From NCBI GenBank assembly GCA_023439545.1, contig JAEXNT010000011.1:62001-126000 (forward strand): 64,000 bases of DNA, read 5' to 3'. The notes under the pieces are model-generated. The model was not told where the DNA came from, did not search any database, and saw only the letters and a program-made list of their open reading frames with translations. The position numbers and the translations under genes are program-made. The stretch comes from Bacillota bacterium (GTDB lineage Bacteria; Bacillota; Clostridia; Acetivibrionales; DTU013). This document shows positions 1-8,505 of the stretch, piece by piece; position 1 is the stretch's first letter, and each line of letters begins with the position of its first letter.

Positions 1-641
1 TTCAGGAATGCATCGTCGTCATCCGGATAGTGTATATTGTTTACTGCGTAATTTATTTCGATCAGCTGGTAATTCTCGCGGATCCATTGCGGCAGTATCT
101 CCTGTATGCTGTCTCCGGCATAGTCGAGCGCATTGCGTATGGCGGCTCTGATCACATTCTGGGTCAGTTTGCCCGTAGCGGGATAGATAGGCACGATCCT
201 ACACGTTTTAACCGGCCCCTGGTCGTCAAGCTTCTCGTAGACCGGGTTCAGCACTTCGAAGGTCCGCCTTCTTGTTATCCTGCCATAGAAAATATATCTT
301 TCACCAGGCTTGAAAAAATTCTTCAGATAGGGTTGATTGAACCACGTGGCGTTTATCAGTCCGGACTCGTCCCTGATGCTGACACGGCTCACGGTAAGTC
401 CCCTCCTCGGCCTGGACTCGTTCACCTTGGAAGCGATCATGCCCTCAAAGGAACACTCCTCTCCGTCCTGCAGCTCGGAAAGCTTCCTGAGCTTACTGCG
501 ATCCTCATAATCCCTGGGATAATGCATTATAATGTCGCCTACGGTAAACAGGCCAAGCCTCTGAAACAAAGCCGCCCTTGTATCGCCGACTCCCTTTAAA
601 AACTGCAGCGGTTTTCTCATTTTCTCAGAATACTGATCCAT
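1..641 (-). CDS. recG: ATP-dependent DNA helicase RecG, N-terminal part (runs off the window)
   Basis: The minus-strand frame from an ATG at 641 stays open to base 1 and encodes about 213 residues. It begins MDQYSEKMRKPLQFLKGVG and continues with the helix-hairpin and OB-fold wedge region of RecG (VGDIIMHYPRDYEDRS, later FYGRIT). RecG is a superfamily 2 helicase that remodels stalled forks and Holliday junctions; the wedge splits the fork. The helicase motor lies outside the window. GGGAG sits about 7 nt before the ATG and supports this start. The plus-strand frame over the same bases is its shadow. Only the N-terminal domain is visible, so the call rests on it. Confidence 0.88.
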   Translation of the reverse strand, partial: MDQYSEKMRKPLQFLKGVGDTRAALFQRLGLFTVGDIIMHYPRDYEDRSKLRKLSELQDGEECSFEGMIASKVNESRPRRGLTVSRVSIRDESGLINATWFNQPYLKNFFKPGERYIFYGRITRRRTFEVLNPVYEKLDDQGPVKTCRIVPIYPATGKLTQNVIRAAIRNALDYAGDSIQEILPQWIRENYQLIEINYAVNNIHYPDDDDAFL

Positions 642-773
642 CGCGTATCTCCCGGAACTTTATCATTAATGTACGGATCCCCTTGATATTTACATTTTAA
701 TATATACTTCCTCCTATTGCCATACCCAATCGGCTTAAATCCCATCCATCAAGGATTATTAATGTAAACGCCA

Positions 774-1421
774 TTATAGATCTAAAGCTTCGAAAGATTT
801 AACCGATTTTCTGTAAACCACATAAGTCAGGAAAGCATACAATATTACTCCCATCGCCAGCACAGTCAGCTTATACGTAAGATATTGCGGGTCTTTCGTA
901 TCCAAATAATCCCTTACAAAAGGTATTACGTGTGAACAAGTTTCTGCAATCGATATGTATACAAACACAGCGGCACTTGACCATACAAAACCAGTCCCTA
1001 CCTTGTTGACATCCTTGTAGTAAACTCCAAAAAATATATAATTGAATACTCCGTACATTACGAAGGCTAACCCGAACAAAGCAATATTTGCGTCCATACC
1101 AACCTGATTACCGGGCAATGGCATGTTTTGACGAATAATAGCAAAGGGTACGGCTGCCAGCATCTGCCCTAATTGTAGAAGAACGGTGAGAACAAAGCGC
1201 GCTTTTACTATATATCTTTTGGAAACAGGGAGTGTAAGAGTATAAAAAACGTCATTATTTTCCCTGCCGCTTAAGCAGGTGAAAAACACTGCCAAGCCTG
1301 TATAAAAGAATACGACATAATAAGGATAGTTAGGTATGACAAGCATCACTGAAAGGATAAGGAACATTGGTGCTGTCGGATGCATGGAAAGCAATAATTC
1401 TTTTCTTATAAGGTTTTTCAC
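774..1421 (-). CDS. ABC-2 type transporter permease
   Basis: A 215-residue, strongly hydrophobic protein with about six membrane segments, starting MKNLIRKELLLSMHPTAPMF. It resembles the ABC2_membrane_5 (PF13346) permeases of Clostridia, the membrane half of two-gene exporters often linked to peptide or antibiotic resistance. The start is GTG at 1421, which overlaps the TAG stop of the upstream ATPase gene by one base (TAGTG), so the two are translationally coupled and probably form one complex. No substrate can be inferred. No GntR-type regulator, the usual partner of such pairs, lies next to it. Confidence 0.8.
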   Translation of the reverse strand: MKNLIRKELLLSMHPTAPMFLILSVMLVIPNYPYYVVFFYTGLAVFFTCLSGRENNDVFYTLTLPVSKRYIVKARFVLTVLLQLGQMLAAVPFAIIRQNMPLPGNQVGMDANIALFGLAFVMYGVFNYIFFGVYYKDVNKVGTGFVWSSAAVFVYISIAETCSHVIPFVRDYLDTKDPQYLTYKLTVLAMGVILYAFLTYVVYRKSVKSFEALDL

Positions 1422-2263
1422 TACTCTCCCTCCCTTTCAATATGGACCATAATCGATTCCAGGTCAGCATCGGCGTAATCAATATCCAAGCCTGCTGCGT
1501 CATCTGTTCTTATAAGCGAGGTAAGACCATTTTTACTTCTTTTACAACCAATCAGCTTTGGCTGTAAATCCGGAGTCAGTTGATCCTTTGTAAGCTCCAA
1601 AACCTTGTAGCTGTTTACAAATGATTTTATATCGGATTCTGCAAGCAGCATGCCGTTTTTGATATAAATAATGTTGTCTGCACACTTGTCGAGGTCGGAA
1701 GTGATATGAGTCGAAAACAATATCGTAATTCCTTTGTCACTAAGCTCCATAAACACATCCAACAAATCATCCCTTGAAACGGGGTCAAGTCCGCTGGTGG
1801 GTTCGTCAAGAACAAGCAGCTCCGCATTATGTGACAACGCAAGAGTCAGAGCATATTTGACCTTCATGCCCGCCGACAATTGTGAAGGCGTTTTGTTTTC
1901 GTCCAGCCTGAACATGGTCATATATTTAGAGTAGGCGGTTTCGTCCCATTTATCATAAAATGATTTTGTAATAGCGGTAATTGTTTTGATCTTTTTCTTC
2001 GAATAGTAATCGATTCCACCCGACACGAAACCTACACGCTGTTTGATATTAAATTCAATATCTCGGAATTTATTATCAAAAAATAGAATATCCCCATTAT
2101 CGGGATGCACGAAATTGAACAGTGCTTTTAAAGTTGTGGATTTGCCTGCCCCGTTTCTGCCTATAAAGCCTGTTATTTTCCCTTTTTTAAGGGAAAACGA
2201 TATGTTTCTCAGCTCAAATGCAGGGTACTTCTTACACAGATTTTTAACTTCAAGTACGCTCAT
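1421..2263 (-). CDS. ABC transporter ATP-binding protein
   Basis: A 280-residue ABC ATPase with Walker A GRNGAGKST (about residues 35-43), an altered signature LSAGMK in place of LSGGQ, Walker B LLVLDEP, a D-loop SGLDP and a switch histidine (FSTHI). The C-terminal 60 residues are a variable extension typical of ABC-2 exporter ATPases. It should energise the permease encoded immediately downstream, with a one-base overlap. LSAGMK is common in this exporter class, so activity is expected. The start at 2263 has only a weak purine-rich ribosome site. The gene is divergent from rpmB. Confidence 0.88.
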   Translation of the reverse strand: MSVLEVKNLCKKYPAFELRNISFSLKKGKITGFIGRNGAGKSTTLKALFNFVHPDNGDILFFDNKFRDIEFNIKQRVGFVSGGIDYYSKKKIKTITAITKSFYDKWDETAYSKYMTMFRLDENKTPSQLSAGMKVKYALTLALSHNAELLVLDEPTSGLDPVSRDDLLDVFMELSDKGITILFSTHITSDLDKCADNIIYIKNGMLLAESDIKSFVNSYKVLELTKDQLTPDLQPKLIGCKRSKNGLTSLIRTDDAAGLDIDYADADLESIMVHIEREGE

Positions 2264-2488
2264 TCTTCATCATTCTCTCTTTGTTTAATGATAAAATATC
2301 CATAGCTTCTGGGGATAACAAATTGACCTTTTTCACCGAAGAGGTATGAAATGTATGACTAATACAACTTATATTATATTTGGATATTTCATAAAGTCAA
2401 GATTTTGACCTGGGCAAGAAGCCCGAATGTCAATCAGCCATCCTCTCATCTCCATTTGGACTATGATAGCATTTATTTCAAAAAATCC

Positions 2489-2518
2489 TTGCGGACTTTC
2501 AAGTTGTTGTGTTAAAAT
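2489..2518 (+). promoter_or_regulatory. Candidate sigma-A promoter of rpmB
   Basis: TTGCGG (2489-2494), an 18-bp spacer and TAAAAT (2513-2518) lie about 50 bp before the rpmB start codon. Read by eye; the spacing is one base longer than optimal. Confidence 0.5.
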
Positions 2519-2570
2519 AGTTATTGCTTTGTGGAATAATAAGCACCAATCTGAAGGAGGTGTGATATAG

Positions 2571-2759
2571 ATGGCAAAATGCGATATTTGCAGCAAAGAT
2601 ACCGTATATGGCAACAATGTTAGCCACTCGGTCAGAAGAACAAACAGATTCTGGAAGCCCAATGTAAAAAAGATCAGAATAGTAGAAAACGGCACTCCGA
2701 AGACCGTTAACGTATGCTCAAGATGCCTGCGTTCGAATAAGGTTACGAGAGCAGTTTAA
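2571..2759 (+). CDS. rpmB: 50S ribosomal protein L28 (zinc-binding form)
   Basis: A 62-residue basic protein starting MAKCDICSKDTVYGNNVSHS. It has the L28 core (SHSVRRTNRFWKPNVKK) and two CxxC pairs (CDIC near residue 4 and CSRC near residue 48), so it is the Cys4 zinc form rather than the zinc-independent paralog. L28 is a late-assembling protein of the large subunit. An AGGAGG ribosome site lies 8-10 nt upstream. The gene is monocistronic: its own promoter precedes it and a long hairpin terminator follows 40 bp after the stop. Confidence 0.97.
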   Translation: MAKCDICSKDTVYGNNVSHSVRRTNRFWKPNVKKIRIVENGTPKTVNVCSRCLRSNKVTRAV

Positions 2760-2798
2760 TAATGTTTATTTAAATTTTGATATCTTATGTTAATATCG

Positions 2799-2842
2799 AA
2801 GCGACATAAAAAAGGCGTAAGAACGCTTTTTTTATGTCGCTT
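2799..2842 (+). terminator. Long intrinsic terminator after rpmB
   Basis: A perfect 20-bp stem (AAGCGACATAAAAAAGGCGT and its complement) with a 4-nt loop, followed by a T-rich tract. A second small inverted repeat (TGCCGAA/TTCGGCA, about 2892-2909) follows. Confidence 0.85.
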
Positions 2843-3016
2843 TGATTTTTTACGCCACGTTCAGCCCATTCTAAGTACTTTTTTAATCAGACTGCCGAAG
2901 AATTTCGGCATCTTTAAAACCATGATCCTCATCGACGGATTCCCCCCTATCGTCTGATAATTACATATTATTCCGACGTCCGATTTTGGTGCATGGTCAA
3001 AAACAGCATTCATCAC

Positions 3017-3046
3017 TTGGCAGACTGATACATATATATTTTATAT
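3017..3046 (+). promoter_or_regulatory. Candidate promoter overlapping the start of the 3048 gene
   Basis: TTGGCA (3017-3022), 18 bp, then TTATAT (3041-3046). The -10 box touches the first ATG (3048). If it is used, the transcript would be almost leaderless or translation would begin further downstream. No ribosome-binding site precedes the first ATG. Confidence 0.4.
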
Positions 3047-3047
3047 T

Positions 3048-3740
3048 ATGATGCATGTTTATATTGTGGGAAGCTTCAGAAAAAAACTTGAAAATTTGGC
3101 ACTGATCTCGGCAGTGTGGGCATTGCTGTTTATGCTTGGATCCTGGTTTATTGACAACATGCTGCTATTCAGCATTTCCGTAGATTCTTCGGCGGAGTTT
3201 TCATATCCCTATGCAGTCAAAGTCGACGATATATGGATAAATGATATTTATGCCGACGATCTTTCTCTATCCGTTTTCTGTCCATCCAAGCCGAAAACAC
3301 GTGAGTTCACAGATTACGAAGCGCTTGAGGGCAGCTTCAGCTTCAAGTATCCTTCTGCCTTTGTCATCAAACCCGAAACCTTTTCAGGCAGCGATATACT
3401 ATTTCATATAGACTTCCATGACAGGGAAGGTACGGCGCACGGCTTTGTGCAGGTCTGGAAAATGCCGGGCGACCTCGGAGACTTCCTGAAAAAGTCTTTG
3501 GAAACCTCCAATAAAAAATATAAATTTTTCAATTCAGGTAAAGTCGAAATAAACGGTGTGAGCGGCTACCAATGGGATTATTCGGTACTCACCGGTTCCG
3601 GATATTACAGGGGCGCAGAGGTCTTCCTGCAGCGTGACGGACGCATGTACCGGCTAAGCTACTTCGTACCCGAAAAGAAGTGGGATCGGAAACAGGCGGA
3701 ATTATTCGAGAAGATGGTCCACTCGTTTAAAATCAAATAG
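3048..3740 (+). CDS. Hypothetical membrane-anchored protein, PsbP-like C-terminal fold possible
   Basis: A 230-residue protein. Residues about 18-45 form a hydrophobic anchor; the rest is a polar extracellular domain ending FEKMVHSFKIK. The pattern of a YPSAF-like strand, a VNGVSG-like turn and a terminal (M/I)xxSFK strand resembles small PsbP/DUF1795-type domains of clostridial surface proteins, but this is only a resemblance. The start is uncertain: the tandem ATGs at 3048/3051 have no ribosome-binding site and overlap a candidate -10 box. The gene converges with the diguanylate cyclase gene only 4 bp away, so their 3' ends may interfere. Function unknown. Confidence 0.65.
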   Translation: MMHVYIVGSFRKKLENLALISAVWALLFMLGSWFIDNMLLFSISVDSSAEFSYPYAVKVDDIWINDIYADDLSLSVFCPSKPKTREFTDYEALEGSFSFKYPSAFVIKPETFSGSDILFHIDFHDREGTAHGFVQVWKMPGDLGDFLKKSLETSNKKYKFFNSGKVEINGVSGYQWDYSVLTGSGYYRGAEVFLQRDGRMYRLSYFVPEKKWDRKQAELFEKMVHSFKIK

Positions 3741-3744
3741 GATG

Positions 3745-5469
3745 TCATTCCAGAAGCTTTCTGGCAGTCATGACGCAGTTGCGGCCCGCCGCCTTGGCTT
3801 CGTACAGCGCATCGTCGGCAGTCCGCATCAGATCGTTCTCATTCATTACGCATTCGTCGAATGAGGATATGCCGAAACTGGCCGTTACGGAAACGCTAAT
3901 CAGATTATCCTCGATGACATGTTTTTCGATCAGCTTCCTCAAAGCCTCGACCTTTTCATAAGCCTCGGAGAGATTTGTCCTAGGCAGCAGTATAATGAAC
4001 TCTTCTCCACCGTAACGCGCCATCATATCGTTTTTGCGCAGCGCAGCCTTGACAGCCCTGACGACCGAAGTCAGCACCATATCCCCGAACATGTGGCCAT
4101 AATTGTCATTGAATCTTTTAAAATGATCTATATCGAAAATCACGAGAGAAAGAGGATAGTTATCGTTTTTGGCATGAAGGAACTCGATTTCGAGCCTTTC
4201 CTGGAAATAATGCCTGTTATATATTTCCGTAAGGCCGTCCTTCCTTGAAAGCTCCCTCATCTCGTCATACAGCTCCGCATTCTCCATTACTATGCCTACC
4301 TGCTGTGCTATGATACTCAGGAGACGTACGTTTTCCTCGTCGAACGCGTTGTTGTATTTGTGTTCGACGAGCACCAGACCGTATTTCCTTGAGCTTGTGA
4401 TCAGCGGTACGCAGATCAGCGAGTTTATATCCCTGCCGCAGGTAAAAACATACTGCATGTAATCGACGTTATTTTCCAATATCGTTTTTCCGTTGTTCAA
4501 TGCATCCATCAGTATGCCGCTGTTGATATTGTCCGTAATCGTGGCCAGTTCGCTTATGTTTGTGATGTTCGTTGTATGGACTTTCAGACGGTTGATGTTT
4601 TCATCGTAAAGAATTATCGTAGAGCAGTTTACGCCCATAACGCCAAGGATTATATCATTGAGCCGTTTCAAAAGCTCCTTTATATCCAGAACAGAGCCTA
4701 TCGCCTGGCTTATCTGGTGGAGCGTATAGAATTCGGCGATGCTTTTCGACAGGCTTTTATTGGATTCTTCCAGTTTTCCCGCGCTTGACGTCAGCCTGTC
4801 ATACTCTTTCTTTATCTCGTCCCAGGAGCTTTCAAGCTTCAGGCATTTTTCCTCCATCCGCTCCAGGTTGCTTAAACTTTCAATTTCAGATTCTATATTG
4901 TGCTTATGAAGCTGGTTTAACAAATATACTGTAATATAGAACAATATATAGAATGCAAATACCCTGCTGAGCTTGAATAGCAGATCACCATCCAAAACCG
5001 TATTTCGTATAAGCATCGGTATACTCGCAAGTGGCAATATAGAAAGATTTATTACCAGCGAAGCCGACAGTAAGGCATACCCCGCACGTGAACCCTTGAC
5101 AAGCGCCGTTATCAGGACCGGTATGATTATGACCAAATAGAACCAGTCATTGATGTTTGAAAAATTCAATATTGAAGAGACAATAAAAAGAAATATAAGC
5201 TTGTCTGCGTAATAGGCCACCCTGTTTTCCAGAAATCCTTTCAGGAAAATCCACCTTCGTATTAAGCATACCACCAGAGCAAAGATGAAAACTGCGGTAA
5301 TCCATAAAAGAGTAGCATGATCTTCAGTTGACTTGACCCATGCCGTGCCTTTGAACAATTCATTTCCGGCTAAATACAGCAGCAGCCCGACTGAGAAAAA
5401 CAGGAAGGATATTCTTATGTATACCAGTTCGTAACCCTGGTATTTACTATAGACTTTCTTGTCAATCAA
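3745..5469 (-). CDS. Membrane-bound diguanylate cyclase (7TM-like N-terminus, GAF, GGDEF)
   Basis: A 574-residue c-di-GMP synthase. Order: about six membrane segments (residues 15-185), a coiled coil (190-245), a GAF-type sensor (250-400) and a GGDEF domain (410-570). The active site reads GGEEF (487-491), a functional variant. RKND at 478-481, five residues before it, matches the RxxD inhibitory site, so product inhibition is expected. The likely start is TTG at 5469, 18 bp after the FtsA-like gene; a GGGGG tract overlapping that gene's stop could serve a CTG at 5475 instead. The two genes probably share a transcript. A PilZ receptor candidate lies at 22173-22571. Confidence 0.9.
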   Translation of the reverse strand: MIDKKVYSKYQGYELVYIRISFLFFSVGLLLYLAGNELFKGTAWVKSTEDHATLLWITAVFIFALVVCLIRRWIFLKGFLENRVAYYADKLIFLFIVSSILNFSNINDWFYLVIIIPVLITALVKGSRAGYALLSASLVINLSILPLASIPMLIRNTVLDGDLLFKLSRVFAFYILFYITVYLLNQLHKHNIESEIESLSNLERMEEKCLKLESSWDEIKKEYDRLTSSAGKLEESNKSLSKSIAEFYTLHQISQAIGSVLDIKELLKRLNDIILGVMGVNCSTIILYDENINRLKVHTTNITNISELATITDNINSGILMDALNNGKTILENNVDYMQYVFTCGRDINSLICVPLITSSRKYGLVLVEHKYNNAFDEENVRLLSIIAQQVGIVMENAELYDEMRELSRKDGLTEIYNRHYFQERLEIEFLHAKNDNYPLSLVIFDIDHFKRFNDNYGHMFGDMVLTSVVRAVKAALRKNDMMARYGGEEFIILLPRTNLSEAYEKVEALRKLIEKHVIEDNLISVSVTASFGISSFDECVMNENDLMRTADDALYEAKAAGRNCVMTARKLLE

Positions 5470-5487
5470 TTTCAGTAATTACGCCCC

Positions 5488-7770
5488 CTACTTTTTCCAA
5501 TATATCTCGACTGTATCTCCCGGACGGATGACGTCCGTGAATGCGGCCTGCTGCCCGTTAAGTTTGAGAACTATTGTGCCTTGGGGTTTCGTCAGATCAA
5601 AATCTACGTGGTTGAATATATCTACAAATATGTACTGTGATCTGTCATCATCAAGAATTACCGTCCGTCCGTTTACACTTATCACTACATCCGGGTGTTC
5701 CTTGCTCCTGTCGCTTTTAACCATAATATCGGGTGAGCTCTGTTCCTTTGCCCCGATTCCGGAGGAAGGCGCTTCTTCAGGCTTTTCTTCGTCTTCATCC
5801 TGATACATTCCCTCAGCCATAAACTGCGTGGAAAGCTTGTTCTCCTCATCATCTGCGTCCAATACGGATGGTTCGAGGTTTGCCTTTACGATAGATACCT
5901 TTGCAACAGGATGCAGTTCTGAACATTCTACCATATCTTTGTCGGCAAGAATATAATCGTCATCTTCGTCCTTACCGTTAACAAGAATTTTATGAGTACT
6001 CCTGTCAAAACCGGCCGCTCCGAGAAGTTCACCCAAAGTACTCATCTGCGTTATCTGCACCGCATCCCCGTCCTTTATACGGGTCTCCCTGTCCGCTTGT
6101 CTGCCGTTGATAAATATAAGCGTACTTATATCGATTACATTGCCGTTCAGTCTCACCTTACCCTGCAAAAAAGAGGAAACCAGTTCATACGCAGCAACAG
6201 CCGCATCCTTGCCGTCCTCGGCCGGAACGACCATTATGCTGTCGCCGTATGCGATAGGCGTATCGAGGCTGGACTGTTTACCGTTCACAAAGATCTCGGC
6301 GGCCTTGCCGTACTGGCCTCGAACATGACGAACCTCCCCGTTGACAGAGAAGGTCATTCCCTTTCCAGATCTGCCTATCAGATTGCCCGCGTCATATCCG
6401 AACAATATCAGAGCGTCGGCAACCGTTAACTTCTTTGAATTGAACAACCTGATCTTTTTATCATTGACAGTCACCGAAAGGAAATCCTTGCCCCCGTACA
6501 TCTGCGCCGTGACGGCAATGCCGTAGGGGGTGATCGATTCCGGGCCTGAAAGCTTCTTATCGTTGAATTTTATATCTCTGATAACGTCCCTGCCTCTTAC
6601 CACTACCCTGTCCTCAACCAACCCGAGTTGCTGCGAGATCATTTCGGGAAGGCCCGGAATACGGCTCCCCCCGCCTACAAGGAAAACGGCGTTGGGCGCT
6701 TTTCGATTGAACTCGAGTATTTTTTGCGATATGGTCGAAGCAAGCTGCTGGACAGTTTCCTCTATAGTTTTATAAACATCCGCCGCAGCCACGGTCTGCT
6801 TTTTTTTGAGTATATCCGTGAAGGTAATGTTATCCCTGTTCGTCGACAGGGCTAGCTTAATTTTTTCTCCCGTATTGAAATCAACCAGGTAGTTTTGAGA
6901 TATTTTTTCGGTGATCTCATCGCCCGCCACAGGCGCCATTGCATAGGCAATAACGCTGCCATCCCTGGTAAGCGCGATGTCCGACGTACCCGCGCCTATA
7001 TCGACAAGAGCCAGGTTGAGCAGCCTAAGGTCAGCCGGGATAGTAACGTTTATCGCGGCAATAGGTTCGAGCGTCAGGCTCGAGACTTCAAGCCCGATTT
7101 TGCCCATTACGGTGTAAAGGCTGTCTACGACGATCATCGGCAGGAATGTAGCCAGTATATCGGCTCCCACATTTTTGCCCTTATGCCCGATGAGTTTTGA
7201 TATAACAAAATTGTTCAGATAATAATTGATTACGCTGTAGCCGACACAATAAAACTGGGTCTTGTCCTCGCCGTCCATCTCTTCGTCGAGCATCATCTGA
7301 GCCTGCTGGATGCCTTCTATCTCCAGGCTGCTTACAAGATCGGCATCGATCTCGCGTCCCGCTTCGAGGTTTTTTTCGACTTTGACCTGGCAGGTCTTGA
7401 GAACTCTGCCTGCAGCTGCTAAAGCGACCCTCTTGAGCTTTATGCCGAGTCTTGCCTCCAGTTTCTGTCTGACGTCTGCGGCCGCTTGTGCGACCTGCTC
7501 TATATCATGTATCTGCCCGTCCAGCATGGCTCTGTTTTTATGTTCGGTTATCTCGGTGGCGAGGACCCTAAAACAGCTTTCCTCTTGAACCCCGACGACC
7601 CCGACGACAGTCCTTGTTCCTATATCCAGAGCAAATATGAGTTCTTCCTGGGATATACCGGATAAAAGTCCGGCAGGCTGCTTGTCGTTATTGGCAAGGC
7701 TTATCACCCTGCTGGCCTTTTTGTCGATCTTTTCGGTTTTTTTCAGCTTGTTTCCGGTATTCTTGTTCAT
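5488..7770 (-). CDS. FtsA/PilM-like actin-fold ATPase with repeated C-terminal modules
   Basis: A 760-residue protein with the actin/FtsA ATPase fold: phosphate-1 loop FALDIGTRTVVG (about 47-58), phosphate-2 loop DIGAGTSD (about 258-265) and adenosine loop FLVGGGSRIPG (about 363-373). Typical FtsA has about 420 residues; the extra 330 contain four short modules of the form (V/I)NG...GD(x)(V/I), suggesting repeated beta-grasp-like units, with an acidic linker before the last. FtsA tethers FtsZ to the membrane; no ftsZ or other division gene is nearby and no clear membrane-targeting helix ends the protein, so this is probably a clostridial paralog of unknown role. AAGGGG lies 8 nt before the ATG. 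It is transcribed with the diguanylate cyclase. Confidence 0.82.
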   Translation of the reverse strand: MNKNTGNKLKKTEKIDKKASRVISLANNDKQPAGLLSGISQEELIFALDIGTRTVVGVVGVQEESCFRVLATEITEHKNRAMLDGQIHDIEQVAQAAADVRQKLEARLGIKLKRVALAAAGRVLKTCQVKVEKNLEAGREIDADLVSSLEIEGIQQAQMMLDEEMDGEDKTQFYCVGYSVINYYLNNFVISKLIGHKGKNVGADILATFLPMIVVDSLYTVMGKIGLEVSSLTLEPIAAINVTIPADLRLLNLALVDIGAGTSDIALTRDGSVIAYAMAPVAGDEITEKISQNYLVDFNTGEKIKLALSTNRDNITFTDILKKKQTVAAADVYKTIEETVQQLASTISQKILEFNRKAPNAVFLVGGGSRIPGLPEMISQQLGLVEDRVVVRGRDVIRDIKFNDKKLSGPESITPYGIAVTAQMYGGKDFLSVTVNDKKIRLFNSKKLTVADALILFGYDAGNLIGRSGKGMTFSVNGEVRHVRGQYGKAAEIFVNGKQSSLDTPIAYGDSIMVVPAEDGKDAAVAAYELVSSFLQGKVRLNGNVIDISTLIFINGRQADRETRIKDGDAVQITQMSTLGELLGAAGFDRSTHKILVNGKDEDDDYILADKDMVECSELHPVAKVSIVKANLEPSVLDADDEENKLSTQFMAEGMYQDEDEEKPEEAPSSGIGAKEQSSPDIMVKSDRSKEHPDVVISVNGRTVILDDDRSQYIFVDIFNHVDFDLTKPQGTIVLKLNGQQAAFTDVIRPGDTVEIYWKK

Positions 7771-7869
7771 GGCCGATACCCCTTGATATTGACATAACGT
7801 TTTAACCTTTATTTATTCGACAATAAAAGTTAAAATCCTTCTGTCCATTAAGAAAGGTACGACGTAATT

Positions 7870-8505
7870 TTAACTCTGCCCCGTACCGAATCTGCAGTAG
7901 GGATTTATACTGCAATCGCCGCATTTCGGCTTTCTGGCGTCACAAAGCGCGCGCCCGTGAAAAACGAGCTGGTGGCAGAAGCTGCCCCATTTTTCGGCAG
8001 GAAGCAGCTTCATTATGTCATATTCGATTTTTTCCGGGTCTTCGTTATCTGTGAGCCCCATTCTGTTGGTCAGGCGTTTGGCATGTGTGTCTATCACGAC
8101 GCCCGGAACTCCGAAGCTGTCGTTGAGGATGAGATTGGCCGTTTTCCTCCCCACTCCGGGCAGCTTCAACAGATCCTCGATATTTGACGGGACGTTCCCG
8201 CCGTAGTCGGAAATTATCATTCTGCAGGCTGCAATTATATTTTTTGCCTTGTTGTGATAGAAACCCGTCGATCGGATATCCTGTTCGAACTCTTCCAGAT
8301 CGGCATTTGCAAAATCCTGCACGGACCTGTACTTCCTGAACAGGTCCTTCGTGACAATATTCACCCTTGCATCGGTGCATTGAGCTGCCAGCTGGGTAGC
8401 AACCATCAGCTGGAGCGGATCCCTGTATTCGAGTGAGCAGGCTGCTTCGGGATACATTTGCTGCAACAGCTCCGCTATTTTCAGCGCTTTTTGCTTTTTA
8501 GTCAT
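7870..8505 (-). CDS. nth: Endonuclease III (DNA glycosylase/AP lyase)
   Basis: A 211-residue protein from the ATG at 8505. It has the helix-hairpin-helix LPGVGRKTA, with catalytic Lys121 and Asp139 (VIDTH), matching E. coli Lys120 and Asp138. The C-terminal [4Fe-4S] cluster ligands are C-x6-C-x2-C-x5-C (CDARKPKCGDCSINPYC). It removes oxidised pyrimidines and cleaves at abasic sites. A longer frame reaches 8613, but GAAGG upstream of 8505 and an ATGA overlap with the glgA stop make 8505 the clear start. It is translationally coupled to glgA, with which it has no functional link. Confidence 0.95.
   Translation of the reverse strand: MTKKQKALKIAELLQQMYPEAACSLEYRDPLQLMVATQLAAQCTDARVNIVTKDLFRKYRSVQDFANADLEEFEQDIRSTGFYHNKAKNIIAACRMIISDYGGNVPSNIEDLLKLPGVGRKTANLILNDSFGVPGVVIDTHAKRLTNRMGLTDNEDPEKIEYDIMKLLPAEKWGSFCHQLVFHGRALCDARKPKCGDCSINPYCRFGTGQS

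Noticed and set aside
30..599. 189-codon plus-strand frame at the left edge
   Set aside because: It is the shadow of the recG N-terminus; the minus-strand frame gives clear RecG motifs and has a ribosome site.
2369..2695. 108-codon minus-strand frame
   Set aside because: It overlaps rpmB antisense, has no ribosome site and resembles nothing.
662..7795. Shared ATATCAAGGGG before recG (about 682-692) and the FtsA-like gene (about 7784-7794)
   Set aside because: AAGGGG is simply a ribosome-binding-site-like tract; two short matches do not make a regulatory motif.
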